Source of the DNA: Aeromicrobium sp. Root472D3
Lineage (GTDB): Bacteria > Actinomycetota > Actinomycetes > Propionibacteriales > Nocardioidaceae
Length of the DNA stretch: 64,000 bases
NCBI RefSeq assembly: GCF_001426485.1
Contig: NZ_LMET01000001.1
Location: forward strand, 232,382 to 296,381
Direction: 5' to 3'
In this document: piece after piece, positions 53,846-61,330 of the stretch
Layout of the letters: each line of letters begins with the position of its first letter
Numbering within the stretch: the first letter of the stretch is position 1
Notes under the pieces: model-generated
What the model was told of the DNA's origin: nothing
Seen by the model: the letters and a program-made list of their open reading frames with translations, nothing else
The model's database searches: none
Made by a program: the position numbers and the translations under genes

Positions 53846-53883
53846 GTGTGGTCCGACCCTATCCCCCGAAGGCCGACGGAGGA

Positions 53884-53921
53884 ATCTGGGTTCGTCCGCG
53901 CCCGCGCGGACGAACCCAGAT
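53884..53921. terminator. 18-bp perfect hairpin between the FAD oxidoreductase and the riboswitch
   Basis: ATCTGGGTTCGTCCGCGC and its reverse complement, with 2 unpaired bases between. It stands 29 bp after the FAD oxidoreductase gene on its strand and is followed by TTCCTCC, so it should end that transcript before the riboswitch begins. Confidence 0.85.
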
Positions 53922-53950
53922 CCTCTCGTCGCCCGGGCTCCCGGCCCGGG

Positions 53951-55324
53951 TCAGCGGCCGGTCAGGCGGTCGCCGAGGCGGGCCAGGCGGCTCGGACGCG
54001 CCAGGCCGCGGTCCTCGCGGCGGTCGGCCTCGCGATAGAGGCCGTACATCGCGCGCACCCCGAGCCAGCGCAACGGCTCCGGCTCCCAGCGCCGCACCGG
54101 ACGGTCGACCCACGGCAGGTGCGTCAGCCCGGTGTCGCGGCCCAGCGCCAGGTCGGCGAGCGTCCGCCCGGCCAGGTGGGTCGTCGTCAGTCCGCTGCCG
54201 ACGTAGCCGCCCGCCCAGCCGAGCCCCGTGGACGCGTCGAAGCCGACGCTGGCGCACCAGTCGCGCGGGACCCCGAGCACGCCGCACCACGCGTGCTCGA
54301 TGCTCGCCGCCCGCGTCGCCGGGAACATGTCGTGCAGGATGCCCGTCAGCGACGAGACGGTCCAGTCGTCCGTCGCGCCGTCGACGTCGGTGCGCGAGCC
54401 GAACCGGTACGGGATGCCGCGGCCGCCGAGCGCGATGCGACCGTCGGCCGTCCGCTGGGCGTAGCAGTAGGCGTTGGCGTTGTCGCCCAGCAGCTCGGCG
54501 CCGGCCCACCCGATGTCGTCCCACACGGCGTCGGGCAGCGGCTCGGTGACGACCATGGCCGAGTTCATCGGCAGCCACGACCGTCGCTGGCCCGGCAGCG
54601 ACGCCGTGTAGCCCTCGAGGCACCGCAGCACCCGCGGGGCGCGCACCCGTCCGCGCTCGGTCGTGACCACGCCCGGATCGATGCCGGTGACGCGCGTGCG
54701 CTCGAGGATGCGGACGCCGCGACGCTCGGCGGCCTCGGCGACACCGGTCACCAGCTTGGCCGGCTGCACGCGTGCGCAGTGCGGGCTGAGGACGCCGCCG
54801 AGCGCGCCCTCGACCCGGAGCCGCTCGCCGACCTGGTCGGACGTCAGCTCGGTCTGGTGACCGGCCCCGATCCCCCACGCGAGGTCGTCGGCCAGGCCCT
54901 CGCGCATCCGCACGAGCTGAGCCGGCGAGCGGGCGACGTACAGCACCCCGTTCTTGACGACGTCGGCGTCGATCTCCTCGACGCGGCACACCTCGACGAC
55001 GTCGTCGACCGCGTGCTCCATCGCCGTCACGAGCGCCGTGACGCCCTCGCGTCCGTGCGTCGCGGCGTACCGCTCCTTGCTGCCCGACAGCTCGGCCGAG
55101 AGCCACCCGCCGTTGCGACCGGAGGCGCCGTACCCGACGAACTCCGCCTCGAGCACGACGATGTCGAGCGTCGGGTCGAGCCCGGCCAGCGTGTACGCCG
55201 TCCACAGACCGCTGAGGCCGCCGCCGACGATGCACACGTCGCACTCGAGGTCGCCGTCGAGCGCCTCGCGGGGCTCGGGGCGTCCGATCTGCTGCCACCA
55301 GAACGACACGCCACCGTTGATCAC
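53951..55324 (-). CDS. FAD-dependent oxidoreductase (DAO family)
   Basis: 457 residues, GTG start. The dinucleotide-binding motif is CDVCIVGGGLSGLWTAYTLA, then LEAEFVGYGASGRNGG, and near the C-terminus GWAGGYVGSGLTTTHLAGR. This is the glycine/gamma-glutamylputrescine oxidase-like branch of the DAO fold. It oxidises an amine or amino acid; substrate unknown. Single gene with its own terminator. Confidence 0.9.
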   Translation of the reverse strand: MINGGVSFWWQQIGRPEPREALDGDLECDVCIVGGGLSGLWTAYTLAGLDPTLDIVVLEAEFVGYGASGRNGGWLSAELSGSKERYAATHGREGVTALVTAMEHAVDDVVEVCRVEEIDADVVKNGVLYVARSPAQLVRMREGLADDLAWGIGAGHQTELTSDQVGERLRVEGALGGVLSPHCARVQPAKLVTGVAEAAERRGVRILERTRVTGIDPGVVTTERGRVRAPRVLRCLEGYTASLPGQRRSWLPMNSAMVVTEPLPDAVWDDIGWAGAELLGDNANAYCYAQRTADGRIALGGRGIPYRFGSRTDVDGATDDWTVSSLTGILHDMFPATRAASIEHAWCGVLGVPRDWCASVGFDASTGLGWAGGYVGSGLTTTHLAGRTLADLALGRDTGLTHLPWVDRPVRRWEPEPLRWLGVRAMYGLYREADRREDRGLARPSRLARLGDRLTGR

Positions 55325-55366
55325 CCGACCATGCTGCCACCGGCACGGGCCAGCGGCCGGACGCGA

Positions 55367-55400
55367 CGGCGGGGAGGACCCCGAAGGATCCTCCCCGCCG
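55367..55400. terminator. Terminator hairpin of the large hydrolase gene
   Basis: CGGCGGGGAGGA and TCCTCCCCGCCG form a 12-bp perfect stem with a 10-nt loop, 18 bp after the hydrolase stop on the minus strand. Confidence 0.8.
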
Positions 55401-55418
55401 CCGTGCGCACGGTGCCGG

Positions 55419-58400
55419 CTACTTCACGCGCACCGCCTTCGAGCCGGTGCTGCTGGCGCCGTAGTTGCCGTCACCCGAGTAGACCGTCTTGACGCGGATC
55501 GTGGCCTTCTTCTTGGTGACCGTGACCCCGGTGCTGACGACGCCGCGGTTGCCCGGCGTCAGCGTCGCGATCTTCTTGAGCCGGTACGAGCCCTTGCCGG
55601 TCTTGACGTAGACCTTGACCTGCCCGGTCGGGAACGTCCCGGCCGTGGCTCCCTTGACGGTCGTCCTCACCGTCAGGGTCCGGCCCTTCGCGACCGACGA
55701 CTTCGCCGAGACCGCGGCGCTGGTCGGCGCCTTGGTCACCTGGTGGCTCGCCGTGGCGACGCCGCTGGGCTCGAACCGGTCGGTGCCCGTGAACACGGCG
55801 CTCACGGTGTACGACCCCGCTCCCAGACCTGCCGGCAGCGTGAACGCGGCCGCGTCGGACGACCCGAGCGGCAGGTCGACCGTCGTGCCGCCGTACGTCA
55901 GCCGGACCGAGCCGCCGTCGCCGTTGGCCACCGCGACCGATCCCCTGACACCCGTGCCGTAGACCGACGAGTCGGTGGCGAGGACGAGCGCGATGCCCGA
56001 CTTGCCCTTCTCGAGCATCAGCGTCAGGGCCGCGGACGTCGACGACTGCGCGGTCGCCGTCTGCCCGAACACCGCGGTCACCGAGTGGTCACCGGCCTTG
56101 AAGCCCGCGATCTTCAGCGTCGCGACACCGTCGACGACCGGAGCGGTGCCGAGCGACGTCGTGCCGTCGAGGAACTCGACCGTGCCCGCCGTGTCGGTGC
56201 CCTCGACCGTCGCCGTCAGCGTGACCGGCTCGTTGATCGCCGGGATCTCCGGCGACATCGCGAGCGTCGTCTCGGTGGCGTACAGCACCTCGACCGATCC
56301 GGTGGACGTGAAGCCCGTGCCCGAGCCGACCGCCGTCACGGCGGTGACGCCGATCGTGGCGTCCGCCGGGACGGTCGTCGCCAGCACGACCTTGCCCGAG
56401 GCGTCGGCGGTGCCGACCCCGAGGACCGTCGTGCCGAGGCTGACCGTGACGCCCTCGCCCGAGCGGTAGCCCGACGCCGTGAACGTCACAGTGTCACCGG
56501 GCGCGGGGGTCTTGTCGTCGACGGCGACCGAACCGGTCGTGCCGACGGCCTTGAGCTCGGCGCACGCATCGCCCTGGATGCCGGCGGAGGGCAGCATCGG
56601 CGTCGTGCCGGTGACGCCGTCGTCCTCGCGCACCGTGAGGTTGGCCAGGGCGTTCTTGCCCATGACCGCACCCGAGGTGTTGATGACCGACGACTTCACG
56701 GCCGTGCTGGCCGTGGCGCTCGCGAGCGCGTCGCCGAGGATCGGACCCGTGACGACCTTGCAGGTCTCACCCGGTGCGAACGTGACCTTCTCCATCGTGA
56801 TGCCACCGCGACCCGTGGCCGAGCCCAGCACCGACACGTAGCCCGTGACGGGCTTGGCCGCCGGTCCGTCCAGGTAGACCGCGATGTCCGCGGTTCCGGG
56901 ACCGTTGCCCTCGTCGACCGTCGGCGCGGCGATGTCGATCGTCGGCTCGGTCCTGACGACCGGGGTGCCGACCGACGACGTCTCGAACGCGAGGTCGGAC
57001 AGGAACACGCCGCCCGTCGCCGTCGCGTCCGCTCCCGTCGCCGCGGCGAACCGCACCTCACGGACGTCGGACACGTCGAGGCCGGCCGCGGTGAGCGCGG
57101 ACGTCGGGACGTTGACCTGCTGCAGCACGATCTTCTTGAGCCGCGCGTCCGTCGAGGCCGGGAGACGGTTGACGGCCAGCGGGTTGAGCCTCGAGACCGG
57201 CGAGCTGTAGGCCGCGCCCTTGGCGTCGACGACCGTGATCGTCACGTCGGTGCCCGTCACGACGGACTCGTCGGCCGCCATCTTGACCGACAGGCGCTCG
57301 GCACCGCTGGCGTTGCGCGCGGCCGCCGGGACGGAGACGCGCACCTCGCTCGGCGTCTGCGTCGTGGTGCCGGTCGACAGCGCCGTCCACACCATCTTGG
57401 TGACCGGCGTCGCCGGGACGTTGCCGCCGTTGCTGGCGGGCGTCCAGTGGGGCTGGGCCGAGGTGCCGAGCGCCGCGGTGGTGCACGACGGCAGCGGCTG
57501 CGAGACGGTGCGACCGGCCGCACTGGCGCAGACCGTCGCGGTCGCGGCGCCCTGCGTGCGGACCAGCGAGCTGGTCGACTCGAACGTCGAGACCGTCTTG
57601 CGCGCCGACGACGGAGCCGTCGACACGCTGCGGACGTCCTCGCCGTTCAGGACGGCCGGGACCGCGCCCGAGCCGTCGAACATCGGCAGGAACTGCTTCT
57701 CGCCGCCGAGCGTGAGGCGGAACCAGCCGGCCATGTAGGCCGTGCCCATGTCGTACTGCTCCTGCGCCGTCATGCGGATGTTGGTGCCGGAACGGGGGCC
57801 GCAGACCGAGTCGGTCGACGTGGCGCCCCAGTCGTCGCTGACCGAGTAGGCGTAGACGCCGGGCGTCCAGACCGTGTTGTAGAAGTTGTGGTTGGCTCCC
57901 ATGGCCCACACGCCGCTGCGCAGCGCGTCGTCGTCGAACGCGTAGCGCGAGTCGTCGAGCATGTGCTGGCCCTGCTGGTTGGAGACGTCGCCGTCGCAGT
58001 AGGGCAGGATCACGTTCATCGCGACGTCCGGCACCGTCATGCGGGCGAAGTCGACGGGCGCGAGCGGCAGGATCGACTTGATGCCCCACGGCTTGTCGAG
58101 CGCCTGGTTGAGGGTCGCCGCCGAGGTGACGCCCTCACCGCCGCGCGAGTGGCCCATCAGGCCGACGTCGGTCAGGTCGAAGCGGCCGACCAGGTCGGAC
58201 GGGCTGATGGCCTGCGTCGCCTGGGTCAGGCCCGGCAGGGGGCTCTGGTCGGCGAGCGCGTCGGCCAGCGAGACGTCCTTGCCCGTCTGCGCGTCGTAGT
58301 ACGTCACCGACTCGCCCTTGCCGGCCTTGTCGAGCATCGAGAGCGTGTCGAGGATCAGCTGGCCGCGGGCCTGGGCGCCCTGGTCGAGCGCGAGCTGGTT

Positions 58401-59144
58401 GTCGTTGGAGTTGATCGCGTTGGCCGCGATCGAGACGACGGCGTAGCCGTGGCTCGCGAGCGCGCGGGCGGTGCCGTCGTACCCCGCGAAGCTCGGGACG
58501 TTGATCTGGCCGGGGTTGCAGGGCCAGCGCGTCGCGGGCGTCGTGCCGGTGCTGCACGACGTGTGGCGTCCGTGGAGCAGGACGACGGTCGGTCGGGCGC
58601 CGCCGGTCTTGGGCAGGTACATCTTGCCCTGCAGCTCGCCGCGGATGCCGCCGATGCCCGCGAGCGGGATCGACTGCGTGCCGAAGTTGTAGACCGACTC
58701 CGTGACCTCGTAGGAGCCGATGGACGACGGGTTGGCGTCGATCTCCTCGACGGCCGCGGGAGCGATCTCGGCGGCCCGGGCCTTCTGGGCGGACGCGGTG
58801 TCGCCGGACGGCTTGCTGAACCAGCCGGCCTCGGCGTCGTCGGCCTTGACCACGGCCGGATCGGTCGTGAAGACCGACAGGCTCCTGCCGTCGGCGGACT
58901 CGGTCGCGATGCCGATCGGGACGCCGTCGACCTCGATCGTCGGGGCGTCCGACTTGATCGGCAGCTTCTGGTCGAGCTCGACCGTGACGAGGTAGCCGCC
59001 GGGGGCCTGCGTCACGTTCCAGCCGGAGCCGGAGGCGAGGTCGTCGTCGGCCGCGAAGGCCGTGGAGGGCAAGGTCGCCAAGGGGATGGAGACCAGGACG
59101 GCGGCCAGACCGGCGCGCCATACCTGTCGTCGTACTGAGAACAC
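55419..59144 (-). CDS. Large secreted alpha/beta-hydrolase with Ig-like repeats
   Basis: 1241 residues from GTG 59144 (AAGGAG 5 nt upstream). Signal peptide to residue 31 (STAFA). Residues about 130-440 form an alpha/beta-hydrolase: oxyanion region LLHGRHTSC (His 191), nucleophile elbow GLMGHSRGG (S333), acid candidates D384/D386 (CDGDV) and His 419 (GANHNFYN). After a lectin-like middle part come several Ig-like or Big-type repeats (residues about 830-1241; PAPGDTVTFTASGYRSGEGVTV, NEPVTLTATVEGTDTAGTVEF, KGRTLTVRTTVKGATAG). No sortase motif. A secreted esterase or polymer-degrading enzyme that sticks to a surface is inferred. Substrate unknown. Confidence 0.85.
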   Translation of the reverse strand: MFSVRRQVWRAGLAAVLVSIPLATLPSTAFAADDDLASGSGWNVTQAPGGYLVTVELDQKLPIKSDAPTIEVDGVPIGIATESADGRSLSVFTTDPAVVKADDAEAGWFSKPSGDTASAQKARAAEIAPAAVEEIDANPSSIGSYEVTESVYNFGTQSIPLAGIGGIRGELQGKMYLPKTGGARPTVVLLHGRHTSCSTGTTPATRWPCNPGQINVPSFAGYDGTARALASHGYAVVSIAANAINSNDNQLALDQGAQARGQLILDTLSMLDKAGKGESVTYYDAQTGKDVSLADALADQSPLPGLTQATQAISPSDLVGRFDLTDVGLMGHSRGGEGVTSAATLNQALDKPWGIKSILPLAPVDFARMTVPDVAMNVILPYCDGDVSNQQGQHMLDDSRYAFDDDALRSGVWAMGANHNFYNTVWTPGVYAYSVSDDWGATSTDSVCGPRSGTNIRMTAQEQYDMGTAYMAGWFRLTLGGEKQFLPMFDGSGAVPAVLNGEDVRSVSTAPSSARKTVSTFESTSSLVRTQGAATATVCASAAGRTVSQPLPSCTTAALGTSAQPHWTPASNGGNVPATPVTKMVWTALSTGTTTQTPSEVRVSVPAAARNASGAERLSVKMAADESVVTGTDVTITVVDAKGAAYSSPVSRLNPLAVNRLPASTDARLKKIVLQQVNVPTSALTAAGLDVSDVREVRFAAATGADATATGGVFLSDLAFETSSVGTPVVRTEPTIDIAAPTVDEGNGPGTADIAVYLDGPAAKPVTGYVSVLGSATGRGGITMEKVTFAPGETCKVVTGPILGDALASATASTAVKSSVINTSGAVMGKNALANLTVREDDGVTGTTPMLPSAGIQGDACAELKAVGTTGSVAVDDKTPAPGDTVTFTASGYRSGEGVTVSLGTTVLGVGTADASGKVVLATTVPADATIGVTAVTAVGSGTGFTSTGSVEVLYATETTLAMSPEIPAINEPVTLTATVEGTDTAGTVEFLDGTTSLGTAPVVDGVATLKIAGFKAGDHSVTAVFGQTATAQSSTSAALTLMLEKGKSGIALVLATDSSVYGTGVRGSVAVANGDGGSVRLTYGGTTVDLPLGSSDAAAFTLPAGLGAGSYTVSAVFTGTDRFEPSGVATASHQVTKAPTSAAVSAKSSVAKGRTLTVRTTVKGATAGTFPTGQVKVYVKTGKGSYRLKKIATLTPGNRGVVSTGVTVTKKKATIRVKTVYSGDGNYGASSTGSKAVRVK

Positions 59145-59250
59145 GCGTGCTCCTTCGAAGGGGTGCTCGGTTCCACCTCCACGCGGACGCCGTCGTCGCG
59201 CGCCAAGGGGGCGGGGGGAGCCTCAGCATCGGCGTCTCCTGTTTCGCGAC

Positions 59251-59285
59251 CGTGACATCGGAGGTGTCACGCATGTTTCGTGACA
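59251..59285. promoter_or_regulatory. Array of three alternating CGTGACA/TGTCACG half-sites
   Basis: CGTGACA (59251-59257), TGTCACG (59265-59271) and CGTGACA (59279-59285), each separated by exactly 7 bp, so the half-sites alternate in strand with a 14-bp step. The array lies in the 239 bp between the secreted hydrolase and the DUF4916 gene. Confidence 0.6.
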
Positions 59286-59383
59286 GTGCGTCAGGTAAAA
59301 AGTGGGGGTCACCCGGATGCCGCCGGGTCTGCTACACGCCCGCGCCGGGGCGTCCGTCACGACCGGTAGGACAGAATGTGGCC

Positions 59384-59929
59384 ATGTCCGTGCGCACCCC
59401 TGACCCGAATCCCGGCTGGCTCCCCGAGTTCGCGCTCGACGAGACGCGCTCCCGCGTGCCGATCCTGTACGTCGAGGCCGTCCCGGTGCGCATCGACGCC
59501 CACGGCACGGTCGAGCACATCGGCGTGCTGCTGCGCGGCTCCGCCACGACGGGCGCGATGACCCGCACCCTGGTCTCGGGTCGCGTGCTGCACGGCGAGT
59601 CGGTGCGCGACGCGCTGCTGCGCAACCTCGAGAAGGACCTCGGCCCGACCGCGTTCCCGCAGCTGCCGACGTCGATCGTGCCGTTCACGGTCGCCGAGTA
59701 CTTCCCCTTCCCCGGCGTCACCCCGCTGCACGACCCGCGCCAGCACGCCGTCGCGCTGGCGTACGTCGTCGCGGTCACGGGTGAGTGCAACCCGCGCCAG
59801 GACGCCCTCGAGCTGACGTGGCTGACGCCCGAGGAGGCCGCGCACCCCGACGTGCTGGCCGACATGGAGGGCGGACGCGGCTCGCTGCTCAAGCAGGCCC
59901 TCGCGCACGTGGGCCTGCTCGGTCGCTGA
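59384..59929 (+). CDS. DUF4916 NUDIX-like protein
   Basis: 181 residues from ATG 59384. PDPNPGWLPEFALDETRSRVPILYVEAVPVR is the DUF4916 opening, and SGRVLHGESVRDALLRNLEKDLGP stands where a NUDIX helix would be but lacks the REUxEE glutamates. Thus catalysis of the usual type is doubtful. Common single gene in actinobacteria; function unknown. Confidence 0.87.
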   Translation: MSVRTPDPNPGWLPEFALDETRSRVPILYVEAVPVRIDAHGTVEHIGVLLRGSATTGAMTRTLVSGRVLHGESVRDALLRNLEKDLGPTAFPQLPTSIVPFTVAEYFPFPGVTPLHDPRQHAVALAYVVAVTGECNPRQDALELTWLTPEEAAHPDVLADMEGGRGSLLKQALAHVGLLGR

Positions 59930-59992
59930 CCGACCGCCGTCCGGGTCGTGGGACCCGTGCGGCGCTCGCGCACGTCTCGGCGTAGTCTGAAT

Positions 59993-60013
59993 CCTGAGAC
60001 AATTCGTATCAGG
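59993..60013. promoter_or_regulatory. Imperfect palindrome before the MFS transporter
   Basis: CCTGA at 59993 and TCAGG at 60009 face each other around ACAATTCGT-like sequence. It overlaps the ribosome site (AGGA) of the next gene, so it could be an operator or a leader structure. The match is partial. Confidence 0.35.
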
Positions 60014-60021
60014 ATGTGGAC

Positions 60022-61206
60022 ATGTCGCCGACCCGCACGCCCGACAAGTGGCTGATGCTCGGCGTCTCGATGCTCGGACAGGTGGCCGGGACGATCTTCG
60101 TCAACGGCGCACCGTTCCTCATCACGTTCCTGCGGGACGACCGCGGCCTCTCCCTGCGCGAGGCCGGCGTCGTCGTCGCCGCGCCCTTCGTCGGCATCAC
60201 GGTGTCGCTGGTGGTGTGGGGGCTGGTCGTCGACCGCATCGGCGAGCGCTCCTCGATGACGACGGGGCTCGCGATCGTCACGATCGGCGCGACGGGTGCG
60301 GCGTTCTCGACGTCGCTGACGGCCCTGGCGCTGTGGTTCGTGCTGGGCGGCATCGGCGCCGGCAGCACCAACTCGGCGAGCGGACGCGTCGTCGTCGGCT
60401 GGTTCCCGGTCGACCGGCGCGGCACCGCGATGGGCATCCGCCAGACCGGGCTGCCGCTGGGCGTCGGCACGGCGGCCCTGCTGGTGCCGAACGTCGCCGA
60501 GGCCGACGGCCTGCGCACGACCCTGCTGATCGTCGCCGGGATCGCCCTGGCAGGCGCGGTCGCGAGCGCCCTGCTGATCGTCGACCCGCCGCGCCCGACC
60601 CGGGCCGAGGCCGCCGACAGCGGCCAGCTCGTCAACCCCTACCGGCGCGACCACCGCCTGACCCGCATCCACCTGGCGTCCGCGCTGCTCGTCGTCCCCC
60701 AGTTCACGGTGTGGACGTACATGCTGGTGTGGCTGATCGACGAGAAGGGCTGGTCGACGTTCGCGGCGAGCGCCCTCGTGGCGGCCACCCAGGTGCTCGG
60801 CGCCGGCGGACGCATCGCCGCGGGCTGGTGGTCCGACCAGGTGGGCAGCCGACTCGGCCCCATGCGCATCGTCGCGATCGTCGCCGCCGCGACGATGCTG
60901 TCGCTCGGACTGCTGTCGGGCACGCCCCTCGCCGTCGCCCTGATCGTCCTCGCCACGGCCATCACCGTCGCCGACAACGGGCTCGCGTTCACGTCGGTCG
61001 CCGAGATCGGCGGACCGTTCTGGTCGGGCCGGGCGATGGGCCTGCAGAACACCGGCCAGTACCTCGTCTCGGCCCTCGTGCCGCCCGTCGTCGGTGCGGT
61101 CGTCGAGGGTCGCGGCTACGGATTCGCCTTCGCCGCGGTCGCGATCTTCCCGCTCGTCGCGATCCCGCTCGTGCCCGTCCGCGGCGAGCGCGGCCGTCCC
61201 GTGTGA
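60022..61206 (+). CDS. Major facilitator superfamily transporter
   Basis: 394 residues from ATG 60022 (AGGA 7 nt upstream; GTG 60016 also in frame). Twelve hydrophobic segments; motif A-like GLVVDRIGERSSM after helix 2 and GWFPVDRRGTAMGIRQTGLPLG in the middle. The latter resembles the OFA/NNP-like groups of organic anion or nitrate carriers. Substrate not predictable. Confidence 0.88.
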   Translation: MSPTRTPDKWLMLGVSMLGQVAGTIFVNGAPFLITFLRDDRGLSLREAGVVVAAPFVGITVSLVVWGLVVDRIGERSSMTTGLAIVTIGATGAAFSTSLTALALWFVLGGIGAGSTNSASGRVVVGWFPVDRRGTAMGIRQTGLPLGVGTAALLVPNVAEADGLRTTLLIVAGIALAGAVASALLIVDPPRPTRAEAADSGQLVNPYRRDHRLTRIHLASALLVVPQFTVWTYMLVWLIDEKGWSTFAASALVAATQVLGAGGRIAAGWWSDQVGSRLGPMRIVAIVAAATMLSLGLLSGTPLAVALIVLATAITVADNGLAFTSVAEIGGPFWSGRAMGLQNTGQYLVSALVPPVVGAVVEGRGYGFAFAAVAIFPLVAIPLVPVRGERGRPV

Positions 61207-61330
61207 CGCGGTTCACGTCGACAGCATTTGGCAAGCCTTACTGGGCGCAGAAGTTACCGACCGGTTAATGTCAGCCCTACTGTCAGGGTCGCCGTCGGAC
61301 CCGGCTCGTCGTTAGAGAGTAGGGACCTTC

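Noticed and set aside
54954..59138. 1394-codon plus-strand frame, the longest in the window
   Set aside because: It is the antisense of the hydrolase gene. The translation is Arg/Val/Asp repeats with no motif, while the minus strand has a signal peptide, catalytic motifs and a ribosome site.
59251..59285. MtrA-type direct repeat
   Set aside because: GTNAC units have a 14-bp step, not the 11-bp period of MtrA or PhoP sites.
61254..61268. Operator TTACCGACCGGTTAA before the Fe-S oxidoreductase
   Set aside because: Only the outer bases are symmetric; the match to any known operator is too weak to call.
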